A stretch of 64,000 bases of DNA from contig NC_133472.1 of assembly GCF_025370935.1 (NCBI RefSeq), positions 36,784,884 to 36,848,883 on the forward strand. The letters are read 5' to 3'. The notes under the pieces are model-generated. The model had not been told where the DNA came from. It worked only from the letters and a program-made list of their open reading frames with translations, and made no database searches. The position numbers and the translations under genes were made by a program. The DNA comes from Choristoneura fumiferana. Taxonomy: Eukaryota > Arthropoda > Insecta > Lepidoptera > Tortricidae. This document shows positions 55,914 to 64,000 of the stretch, in pieces. How positions within the stretch are numbered: position 1 is the stretch's first letter; every line of letters starts with the position of its first letter.

Positions 55914-56043
55914 GTAATCCCGCCGTCTTCTGGACTGATCGACCACGCTGTGAGCATGCGACCCGACTACCACAGAGCGATTGTTGACACCATCGTGTAC
56001 TACGGATGGAAGGAAATCATCTACATGTACGACTCGCACGATG
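55914..56043 (+). CDS. GluRIA: Ionotropic glutamate receptor (AMPA type), coding exon 4
   Basis: Acceptor TTTTATCAG, donor GTGAGTAAAA at 56044. It encodes VIPPSSGLIDHAVSMRPDYH, RAIVDTIVYYGWKEI and YMYDSHDG, continuing the amino-terminal domain. It enters in phase 0 and leaves in phase 1. The next family segment (LLRLQQIY-like) was searched for up to 64000 and not found, so the rest of the gene lies outside the window or beyond a very long intron. Confidence 0.94.
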
Positions 56044-56189
56044 GTGAGTAAAACCTTACATATTTATAATACAACGTGTCACTTTTCTACCCTCTGGACA
56101 AAGATATCTGAAGAAGATCTGAAAATAGAACGTATTGATTAGGGCATTTCTAACTCTACAAAGCCTCATACCAAACGCCACAATATTAA

Positions 56190-56356
56190 GGACAATGTTG
56201 GTCCGTGGGGTCCTAGCGCTTTAAAACTTTTCAAAGACATTTCCAAAAGGTTAGTAGGCGTCACAGGGGACCGAAGATCTGGCAGCTTCCTCGGACAAAG
56301 AATTAGCTAAGCTATTCAAAGAGGAAACGCTGCCAGCATCTTCGGGACCTTGCCTT
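56190..56356 (+). pseudogene. C-terminal fragment of a LINE polyprotein
   Basis: Reads VGPWGPSALKLFKDIS, KRLVGVTGDRRSGSFLGQRI, a stop, then AIQRGNAASIFGTLP. This GPWG...GD...GS.LGQRIS.AIQRGN segment is one I know from the C-termini of arthropod non-LTR retrotransposon proteins. An A/T-rich tail with TTTATTTATTTAT follows at 56440. One in-frame TAA. Confidence 0.6.
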
Positions 56357-57995
56357 AAGCAATTTGTTTTAGTTTTAGGCTCAGTTTTTAACTTGTGTAA
56401 GTATTTTAAGTCTTAAGGTATTTCTATGTAAATAGTTTTATTTATTTATTTATCAATAAATATTTACTTGTAAATATTAAGGAAGAAAGGACTTATTTAC
56501 GATTTAATACTTCGGAACATACACTTGGGCTTTAAACAATAAGGCCTCGGTTCTAGAAGAAAAAACAAATTATAACATTTTTATTCCTCCTACATATATT
56601 GAAATCTGAAGGGTCAAAAAACAGTCCTATGACGGGGTTGTAACTTTTTATGAATAATGGATAAATAAACTCATGATGGGCGTGTCTAACACGCCCTTAA
56701 GGTACTAAGTTTTATACGATATATTACAATGACTCTCCATCGAACACTATTTTGAATATAATATGAGGAAACAGGCACATTCAAGAAGAAAATTAGCAAA
56801 ATACGATCTTATTGCTCTATAAATACAGAGTTAAATACTAACTAGATATTCCCATTATATATTTTTGACAATTCATACAGTGCAAAACCTATCATATTAA
56901 ACAAACTCTGAAACCACTTATTATTCTTTACCTTTGCAATGTAAAAATTACCACTCTCTTGTTTTTCTTAGAAGACTGAGATAACAGTAGCCGAGGAGGC
57001 GGCGGATTCCTGTTGTTTTTGCGGATTAACTTTTAATATCAGTGAATATTAAGATAAAAGGAGGCAGCGAACGGGGTGAGCCGGGAAGTCAAGCCGGCTT
57101 ACTACATTCGCTTTATCGTTTTGCTTTAGTTCCAACGGAGATGGTGGTTTTATAAACTGTAGCACTCGCGGATTAAGAAGGGCGATACCGCCGATCATTG
57201 CTGACGGAAAAAGTGTATGTTAGTTATGCAATTTTGCTAGTGTGCAGGAGCAGGAACGATGAATGAAATTCCTACTAGAATTCAGTAGGAAAGGAGCTTT
57301 GAATTTTCTCGATTTTAGATGTTCTGAATTCAAATATCACCACGGTTTTTAAGAGTACAAGTGTAATGAGAGCTTTTCATAATTCGAAAATCGGTGCATT
57401 GTAAGAAGTTGAACGTGAAAACTGGTTATTTAAATATTTCTCACCACACTACACTACACCTATACATAAATGACTTAGTCTGTCCTGCATTTATAACATA
57501 CTTAAATACATATCATGGACAAAGTATAGTCTGTATTATTTTGTCTATGATACATATGCACATTTTGTTTCCAAGACTTTAATATTAAGTCTAAACCTTA
57601 AATTACTCGAAGAGACTAGTCCATTTAAAGCGTTGGCTAGCTATTTACATATTTCACCTCCGACAGTTAAGATCCGCCCCTCTTCTTAGGAAAAGTTATG
57701 AAGCCTTTGGGGTATCTTTTTAACTGCAAGAAAAATATAAATACCCAACAACGAATTTTCAGATAGGTTTATAATGGAAAAAAACCGGTACGTAAACTAT
57801 CTACTTACCTCAGACAATCACGAAGCAAAAAACAAGTAGACATACTTTTAGAGCTTCGGTTAATTATTAGTTAACAAAACATTCAGGGGCTTTCATATTT
57901 CATTAAAACAGGTGGATACTGGTTTTCTTTAAACTAGAATAAGAGTTTACTTTAAAACGTAAAAAACGAATAATATAGAGAAAGTGAAAATCTAC

Positions 57996-58480
57996 AATGA
58001 ACTAAAATAATTCTTACTCACACGCGACCTTATGATAGCCAAGTTTATGCAAGATATGCGTTTTCAAGCAGTGTCGCCTCCACCTCCACACTATACTGAC
58101 ACGTTTCGAACTCAACCAGGAACATCTTCAGACCAACACAACCGTACACCATGCTACCAGATGTTAGACTAACAAACCACAACAAACGTTTTAATTTGTC
58201 ACTGTAACCCAACCACCCACCCCCACCCAATATAGGTGGGTGTAAGTACCCACCTATATTTTTTCTCAAACAAAACTACCCACAGCCTATTAATAAATTG
58301 TAATCGTCATAATTTACAAACTATCTTGAAATTTTATTTATTTACTGTTAAGGCGTGTTTTATTAATCCTAACTGTTATGGCTGAAATTAGACCCAAGCC
58401 CCAGCAAGGGAGATGATACTAACTAAATTTACCTGTTCATTAACAACAGACCCCATACTTAATATTTTCGTTGACATGCA
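57996..58480 (-). mobile_element. Penelope-like terminal region with degenerate hammerhead
   Basis: Begins AATGAACTAAAATAATTCTT and ACTCACACGCGACCTTATGA, then GTGTCGCCTCCACCTCCACA and a hammerhead-like block, then the same non-coding run as 22020-22290. This is the downstream region of the element at 21851 in minus orientation. A local stem (AATATAGGTGGGT with ACCCACCTATATT) is peculiar to this copy. No coding region remains. Confidence 0.7.
58098..58131 (-). ncRNA. Degenerate hammerhead ribozyme motif
   Basis: Core words survive on the minus strand: CUGAAGA (58131-58125), GAAA (58107-58104), GUC (58100-58098). Stem II is broken: the 5' side has changed to UGUUCC and no longer pairs with GAGUUC. 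Stem I is weak. Probably inactive. Confidence 0.5.
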
Positions 58481-59626
58481 CTACATTACCCTATGTAAGT
58501 ATGTCAAAAGTGTGACGGTTACAAAGAAAGTGGCGCGTTCCTTTTAATAAGGTTTTATCTGCTGCAATACACTAATAATTTTTCTAATACTTTTAAATAG
58601 CTCATTTTGTAAGTAATTTAAGTTTATTTACTGCAGTGCTCACCGAATGAAGCGCCACTTTTCACTCCTATTTAATTAATTACCGCCCCAACACGAAGCT
58701 CGAGCTTGTTGAAGCTCCAGAATTCAAACAAGACAAAGATCGATTGAAAGTCAACGCAGTTGTTAGTTTTCCACTGACTAATAAGTACTTTAATATAAAA
58801 TACTAGTTGTTGACTGTTACTTCGTCTGCGTCCTGGGGAAACTTAACACCTTCCCGAGTAAAAAGTACTCAACGTATAATTTCGAATAGTGTAGATTTGT
58901 ATGACTAAAAGTTTTTTTTTTAATCAGTTCCATGGTTCTAGTGAGTAACCCTTAAATACAAACAAACCCACACTCATAATAAAACTAAAATTAAAGTTAT
59001 AAATCATTTCTCATGAAACCGTAAGTACCTAAATAAGATTATTATTCAAACACTGACTACAATTATTTTTAAAACGTGCCGTGGAGGCGTTTTAGTAAAA
59101 ACAATAAATGTAGTATTCTGATCCAACGCTTTCACATTTTTGCGAATATGGTTATTGCCATGCAACAATTAATAGTTTCATTTGTATGTGGCAGAAATCT
59201 CGTATGCGTCAAATGCCGTTGATCGAGTTAGGCAATAAAAAAGTGTGTCGCAGCAGTTTGTGCAAGGGCACCATTCGAATGCACAGGGTTTCATTCGAAT
59301 GCGACAGGATTTCATTCGATTATCGTAGCGCATTTGCCAGGTTGACCGTAAACTTTTACGTTCCCTAGCAGAATTGCGAGGCTACGCTAGCACTAAAACG
59401 TACCTAACCTATGTACCTACCTAGTTATACTAAAGATTTTTATACTGCAGTAAAAAAGGATTTTTAGATAAACAAGTAGGTATTTAAAAAAAAACCACAC
59501 TTGAGTTAGGTATACGTTTTTGTTAGAAACATAATTCAATGAATATAACTTTACAAGAGCAATAAATAAATCGAATCACCAAATAGGAAAATATTCAGGT
59601 AATAGGTATATTTGTTCCACTTTTTT

Positions 59627-59990
59627 TTTATTCGACTGGATGGCAAACGAGCAAGTAAAAAACCATGGTGGCATAGTGGTTTGACCTATCGCCTCTCAAG
59701 CTGAGGGTCGTGGGTTCAAGCCCCGGCTCGCACCTCTGAGTTTTTCGAAATTCATGTGCGGAATTACATTTGAAATTTACCACGAGCTTTGCGGTGAAGG
59801 AAAACATCGTGAGGAAACCTGTACAAACCTGCGAAGCAATTCAATGGTGTGTGTGAAGTTCCCAATCCGCACTGGGCCCGCGTGGGAACTATGGCCCAAT
59901 CCCTCTTGTTCTAAGAGGAGGCCTGTGCCCAGCAGTGGGACGTATATAGGCTGGGATGATGATGTTGAAACGAGCAAGTGGGTCTCCTGA
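59627..59990 (+). repeat. ATTCGACTGGATGG repeat interrupted by a SINE
   Basis: TTTTTTATTCGACTGGATGG then CAAACGAGCAAGT, resumed after the SINE at AAACGAGCAAGTGGGTCTCC. Same family as 36669-36885. Confidence 0.75.
59657..59967 (+). mobile_element. Full-length tRNA-derived SINE with target duplication
   Basis: Flanked by AAACGAGCAAGT at 59645-59656 and 59968-59979. The head is tRNA-like with A box TGGCATAGTGG (59669-59679) and B box GGTTCAAGCCC (59713-59723), an internal RNA polymerase III promoter. The body has GCGGTGAAGGAAAACATCGT and GTGCCCAGCAGTGGGACGTA and ends GGGATGATGATG. The intact duplication shows a fairly recent insertion. Five 5'-truncated or decayed relatives occur in the window. 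Confidence 0.88.
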
Positions 59991-60135
59991 TAAAATAACT
60001 CAACATAAAATAAACATTGTATGGGTAGCGTCACTTTTTATACTTATACATTAAGTCACGATTCTAAAGTAAATGTCGCTAGGTATTAGGTAGGTAGGGT
60101 TTGCTCAAATTTAGTCCTTACCTCTTTCTTAAAAA

Positions 60136-60266
60136 AGGTTGCCTGGAAAAGATCGCTCTTAAGCGATAAGGCCCCCTATTACTTACCTTGTAACTTTTCT
60201 CTGTGTGTACCTGTATCGCTTATTATTTGTGGTGTACAATAAAAAGTCATTGTATTGTATTGTATA
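60136..60266 (+). repeat. Retroelement 3' tail with hairpin and (TATTG)n
   Basis: GGTTGCCTGGAAAAGATCGC, hairpin ATCGCTCTTAAGCGAT, TTGTATTGTATTGTA end. Relative to 25128 the stem is preserved apart from one loop-side change. Confidence 0.65.
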
Positions 60267-61095
60267 ATAACAAATGGCATACATTCTTTTCTCCCAAGTC
60301 GTAAGGTCGAACGATGACATCGCCATATTCATCATTTACTCGTATTTAATAAGTTACACCAAAGGTATAGGAAGCAAAGGTTGCAAGAAGCAAAATTGAA
60401 AAACAAAGTCTTTCAAAGCGGCATTCACATGTCAAAGTAATACTACACACTGGGTGTTTTCTATTTTCTTTTAGTTACTCTTGAAACTTAAGTTGAAAGC
60501 ATAAAGTTAAGCTCTTTCTACTTTGAAATTCTATGTTGATGTTCTTTGAGATAGAGGTGTGGCGGAGTTATAAAGCACAAAATCAATCAGCTTGAGATGT
60601 GTGCGCGGTTTAAGGGAATACGCTAGTAAATCCATGCCAAGTTGGACTAAATGTGTGGGTGGATCCGAAAGATACAGTTTGGACGGAAAACAACTATTTT
60701 ATTCAAATGATCGTACCCCTCGGAAAGTTTAGCTTCGAGTTGAATTTAATATAACATACGTGAACTAGCTTCTAAAAGACATTTAGTGTCAATTGCAGTT
60801 GATGTAGTATTTATTTCCACACGTTCTTATAATTCACTATAACGTCTGGTGCAAAATTGTTGAAATAATTTAAACCCATAGGTATTTTATCTTAGTGTGA
60901 AAAGCTCCCAACATTGTCTTTCGTCCAATTTCGATAATGTCGCAGACTTCAAGTTATTCCATTCCGTTGTTTTATGCCAACTGATAAACCATTTCATATT
61001 CAAACGGTCATAGTAAATATTCAATTTGAAAAAAAAAAAAAAAAATGATATATTTGCAATTTTTTCGTGTTTTTTACAAGCTATTATCTGTCCCG

Positions 61096-61390
61096 TTGTC
61101 TGTCTGTCCGTAATCAAATCTTGCAAGTTAAATTTGATCAACTTCAAATGGTTGGATTGACTTGAAATTTGGTATACTTATGTAAATTGCAAGACAATAC
61201 AATAATCTGGTAGTGACATCTTGGTAGTCCAGCTAGGAGCGTCTCCACAGGACGAAACTCTTCAACAGTTAATGGCATCGACTTGAAATTTGGTATGCAA
61301 AATGTTGTTTGGGTGAGAATACAAGTACTCGTACAGTCACCAAAAAAAGCTGGTATTAAAAATGAAATTCTTACCAATAACTTATTTGCC
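61096..61390 (+). repeat. GATTGACTTGAAATTTGG repeat
   Basis: AATCTTGCAAGTTAAATTTG, GACTTGAAATTTGGTATAC, ACAATACAATAATCTGGTAG, then a second CGACTTGAAATTTGG at about 61280. Matches 17833-18058 in order, including the doubled CGACTTGAAATTTGG. Confidence 0.7.
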
Positions 61391-61610
61391 ATTTAATTCG
61401 TTTAACTACTCTTCATTATTAAAGTATCCGTCAACGACTGCGGCCCACTGTTTAGAATGAATTTATTCTTATTCGTACATTTATTCGCACTTGCACGACA
61501 TGGTCGATTGTATCCGTCATTGCTACATATTAATTCATACTAATCAGTCGGTCGCGCGATCTGGTCGCAGTCGCCAACATTATAATGCTACCTTTAGATT
61601 AAAAAAAAAT

Positions 61611-62044
61611 CACTTCTCATGCTCGTAAAGTTCGTGTTTATGCTGGATCTAGGCGACATAAAATGACGTTTTATGCTCTAGTGCATAAAAAAAAATCTTT
61701 GTCTAAGACCAAGGTAATTAGGTGTCAACAGCCACAAACAAAGAAGTCTCTGTATATTTTTTTAATAAATTTTAATTTTATATAAAACTAAAAATCAATC
61801 AAAATAAATCACTAATGAAAAATAAAATGTACCTACATAGTAAGTTAGTAAGTGAACAACTCTTTCCACTGTTGCTATTTCATTTCCTCGCCATCGAAGT
61901 AAAAAGCAGAGTGTAAAACTCGAGCATTAAACCCATTTTCCTCTCGACGTGTCTATCCACCCTCGCCGTACCGGCTCGGGAGGCTATATCAACGTCTTGG
62001 GCAATATGGCTCGTTTTATGCTCTTGTAGTACAATCTACTATTG
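61611..62044 (+). repeat. ~440-bp unclassified repeat, third copy
   Basis: CACTTCTCATGCTCGTAAAG, GTTTATGCTGGATCTAGG, CAGAGTGTAAAACTCGAGCA, CTCGTTTTATGCTCTTGTAG, TACAATCTACTA. Full length, same orientation as the tandem pair at 24001-24790. Confidence 0.7.
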
Positions 62045-62897
62045 ATTTGAGTTACTCGAGCAAGCGTACCTACTGCTAATCAGAACCTAAAAGTAATTGA
62101 ATACTCCAAAGTTAAAATTAAATATACTTATAAGGGTACGAGTAAGTAATACAATATATAAAAACAAAACATATAATATTCATTACGTATAACTTCACTT
62201 TCTATATTTTTTTAAATATAACATACGTTTGATAGAATGAAAAATATATAATTTCACTATGTACGAGTATAATGAGCTATGGACATAAATACATTGAGCA
62301 TAACGATCAAATTATATAATATTCGCAACGTCTAAGAACCAAAACCTATAACATTAATTTAATCTTACAACGGAAAACATAACGCTCAAAAATATAAATA
62401 AAAAAAAAAATTTCACTTCTACGGTTTCTTCGCTGTTATAAAAAAAACCTATCATCGAAGGCTCTGCTTCGCTCCCGCCTTAGCCTTCTGAACCTAAACT
62501 ATCCAAATCGCTTCTGCTCCGAACCGTCTTGCTCGCTTGCTTCGCTCGCTCGCACAAATTTTGAAGTAAAACTTTGCAATACAAAAATTAAAGGGTGATA
62601 AGCACTTAATTTTCTACTCGTAGTTATTAATAATTTTAAAATTTACCAAGTATTTTAGAAACAAAGTATATCACTTGATATTATATCATATTAATGTTAT
62701 ATAAGAAGTTATTAAGCGGTATAACTTATGTATGTTATATAATATGAATTTAGCCCATAAACATGTTATTTCTTATGAAAGTATATAAAACAACTGTTAT
62801 ACTAATCGAACGTTGAAACGTTGAACGTTGAACAGTGAAATTTTAGTGTTTCATGTTATACATAATTAACGTTTATAATATGAAATGAAATCTAACG

Positions 62898-63364
62898 TTT
62901 TTAGGGTTCCGTAGCCAAAATGGCAAAAACGGGGAACCCTTATAGTTTCGCCATGTCTGTCTGTCTGTCTGTTCGTCCGTATCGTTGGATAGGGCTTTTA
63001 AAACCATTAGGGGGTTGCTAAAACTATTTTTCGATTCAGTGATCTGTTTGCAAAATTTTCATTAAAATCGAGCGCCCCCCCCCCTCCTCTAAAATCTAAA
63101 CCGGTGGGTGGAAATTTTAAAAAAATTCAGGATGGTAGTAAGTATAATCAAACTTACAAAGAAAACTAAGTATAAGGATTAAGTTTTTCTTGAGATTTAT
63201 TAGTAGTTTAAGAGTAAATAGCAGCCTAAGGTATAAAATATACCTAAACTTGGAATATTCCGTACAAAATACGAAATCCTTAAAAAAATAGTAGGTACTT
63301 ATTCGTAACGGCTACGGAACCCTATTTCGGGCGTGTCCGACATGCTCCTAGCCGGTTATTTTTA
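62898..63364 (+). mobile_element. Helentron-like repeat, family 1, copy E (internally deleted)
   Basis: TTAGGGTTCCGTAGCC start and CTGTCTGTCTGTCTGTTCG, then a jump straight to ATCGTTGGATAGGGC, missing about 170 bp. It ends GGCTACGGAACCCTA, GCGTGTCCGACATGC (hairpin with one mismatch), CTAGCCGG. Confidence 0.7.
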
Positions 63365-63569
63365 TAACTTGGGACGCACCCCACTACAACATTGGGTACT
63401 CGTAAGTTTATATTAAAATTTCGTTCTTTTTAACCGACTTCATTCATGTACCTAATCAAAAAGACTGTATAGCGTTAATCCGTTAGAGAAGAGCAAAACA
63501 ATACTTTACAATATTGTTTCGGAAGCTAGGTACCTACTTTATTCCACTTTACAGTCTCCCAGGTACCTA

Positions 63570-63749
63570 ATGTTTATTTTAGTCGCATTACTGGATGAAG
63601 GTAGTATCTGTGCCAAGATGATATCGGGATTCAATTTATTCAAGGCGGTACACGACCACGTCGTCGCGGGCCCACGTCGCTACTCGCACGTCAACGGCAA
63701 AGACGTATACTGCCGATGCACCGCGCGTGTATTCAGAAGCTGCTTTTGA
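63570..63749 (+). CDS. Small GC-rich ORF or exon of unknown gene
   Basis: 59 codons from ATG 63570 to TGA 63747. Alternatively an exon starting after TTATTTTAG at 63582. GC and codon use rise sharply over 63590-63735. It reads LLDEGSICAKMISGFNLFKA then VHDHVVAGPRRYSHVNGK and YCRCTARVFRSCF. The H-D...C-x-C...F-x-x-C pattern is faintly like group III phospholipase A2, but the expected cysteine after HD is missing and the spacing is short, so I do not assign it. It is in the sense orientation of the receptor gene but does not continue the receptor protein. Confidence 0.35.
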   Translation: MFILVALLDEGSICAKMISGFNLFKAVHDHVVAGPRRYSHVNGKDVYCRCTARVFRSCF

Positions 63750-64000
63750 ATTACAGCATCGCCTATGATATTGGCCGAGGCTGGTACTGAGTACTCACGT
63801 GATAAGACCGTCTATATCTGCTTTATTCATCGTTCTTTTTACTGGTAATCATAGAATTTTATGAAACGGAATTTTGTGGTATTGGAATTTAAAATATTTT
63901 AGCGGAAAAAAAGATTAATGGTTAAGGTTTTTAATATTGAAAGGGCATTTTGTAAATTTTACTTGACAAAATACCTAAGTACTTATAGAAACTTAACGCT

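Larger units (their letters stand above)
56044..64000 (+). other. Intron 4 (partial, at least 7.9 kb)
   Basis: Donor GTGAGTAAAA. Unrecognised parts: 56357-57995, 58481-59626, 60267-61095, 62045-62897 and 63750-64000. The part at 62440-62560 has GCTCGCTTGCTTCGCTCGCT words like the centre of the foldback element at 52740. Confidence 0.7.

Noticed and set aside
59666..59732. Possible tRNA gene
   Set aside because: It has A and B boxes, but the sequence continues into a SINE body bounded by a target duplication, so it is the SINE head.
63590..63749. Group III phospholipase A2 exon
   Set aside because: Only a faint HD...C-x-C...F-x-x-C pattern; the cysteine after HD is absent and spacing is too short.
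63570..63749. Fifth exon of the receptor
   Set aside because: The translation does not resemble the LLRLQQIY-type continuation expected after exon 4.

Overview
The window looks like a piece of a moth or butterfly (Lepidoptera) nuclear genome. It is AT-rich and almost gene-free, and it is filled with repeat families typical of that order. These include elements bounded by GGGTTCCG/CGGAACCC with GTCT runs and a 3' hairpin, repeats with a CCCGCGGCTTCGC end, tRNA-derived SINE pieces, Penelope-like elements, MITEs, and both LTR and non-LTR retrotransposons. The one cellular gene I can recognise is conserved across insects.

That gene is the 5' part of an ionotropic glutamate receptor of the insect AMPA type (GluRIA/GluRIB). 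Four plus-strand coding exons have consensus splice sites and phases that join cleanly: 19638-19737 (signal peptide), 36001-36153, 50466-50593 and 55914-56043. Together they encode about 170 residues of the amino-terminal domain. The ligand-binding and channel exons must lie beyond position 64000. The introns are about 16.3, 14.3 and 5.3 kb, and the fourth exceeds 7.9 kb.

Region by region. 1-4100: unannotated DNA, small MITEs and a CCCGCGG repeat that carries an internal tandem array. 4132-9755: a decayed LTR retrotransposon (LTR, broken gag and protease, second LTR preceded by a polypurine tract), with an RNase H-encoding LINE remnant inside it and a palindromic MITE inside that RNase H. 9756-19400: Helentron-like repeats, a coding-like remnant split by the same MITE family, and a 64-bp Penelope-like insertion with an 11-bp target duplication. 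Intron 1: a Penelope-like element with a GIY-YIG ORF and a hammerhead-ribozyme motif, SINE pieces, and an apparently intact two-ORF LINE (27.5-32.4 kb). Intron 2: a decayed FLYWCH/Mutator-like transposase between quasi-periodic arms, and a 2.4-kb LTR element with matching 249-bp LTRs, a tRNA-Pro primer site and a frameshifted gag. Intron 3: a reverse-transcriptase remnant split by two later insertions, one of them a 1,015-bp foldback element with a 9-bp target duplication. Intron 4: LINE, SINE and Penelope pieces, plus a small GC-rich ORF near the right edge.

There is no operon-like cooperation between genes here. The main biology is one neuronal receptor gene with huge introns that have collected nested mobile elements. 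Identifications come from translated motifs and from repeats matched by eye within the window. No database search was possible.
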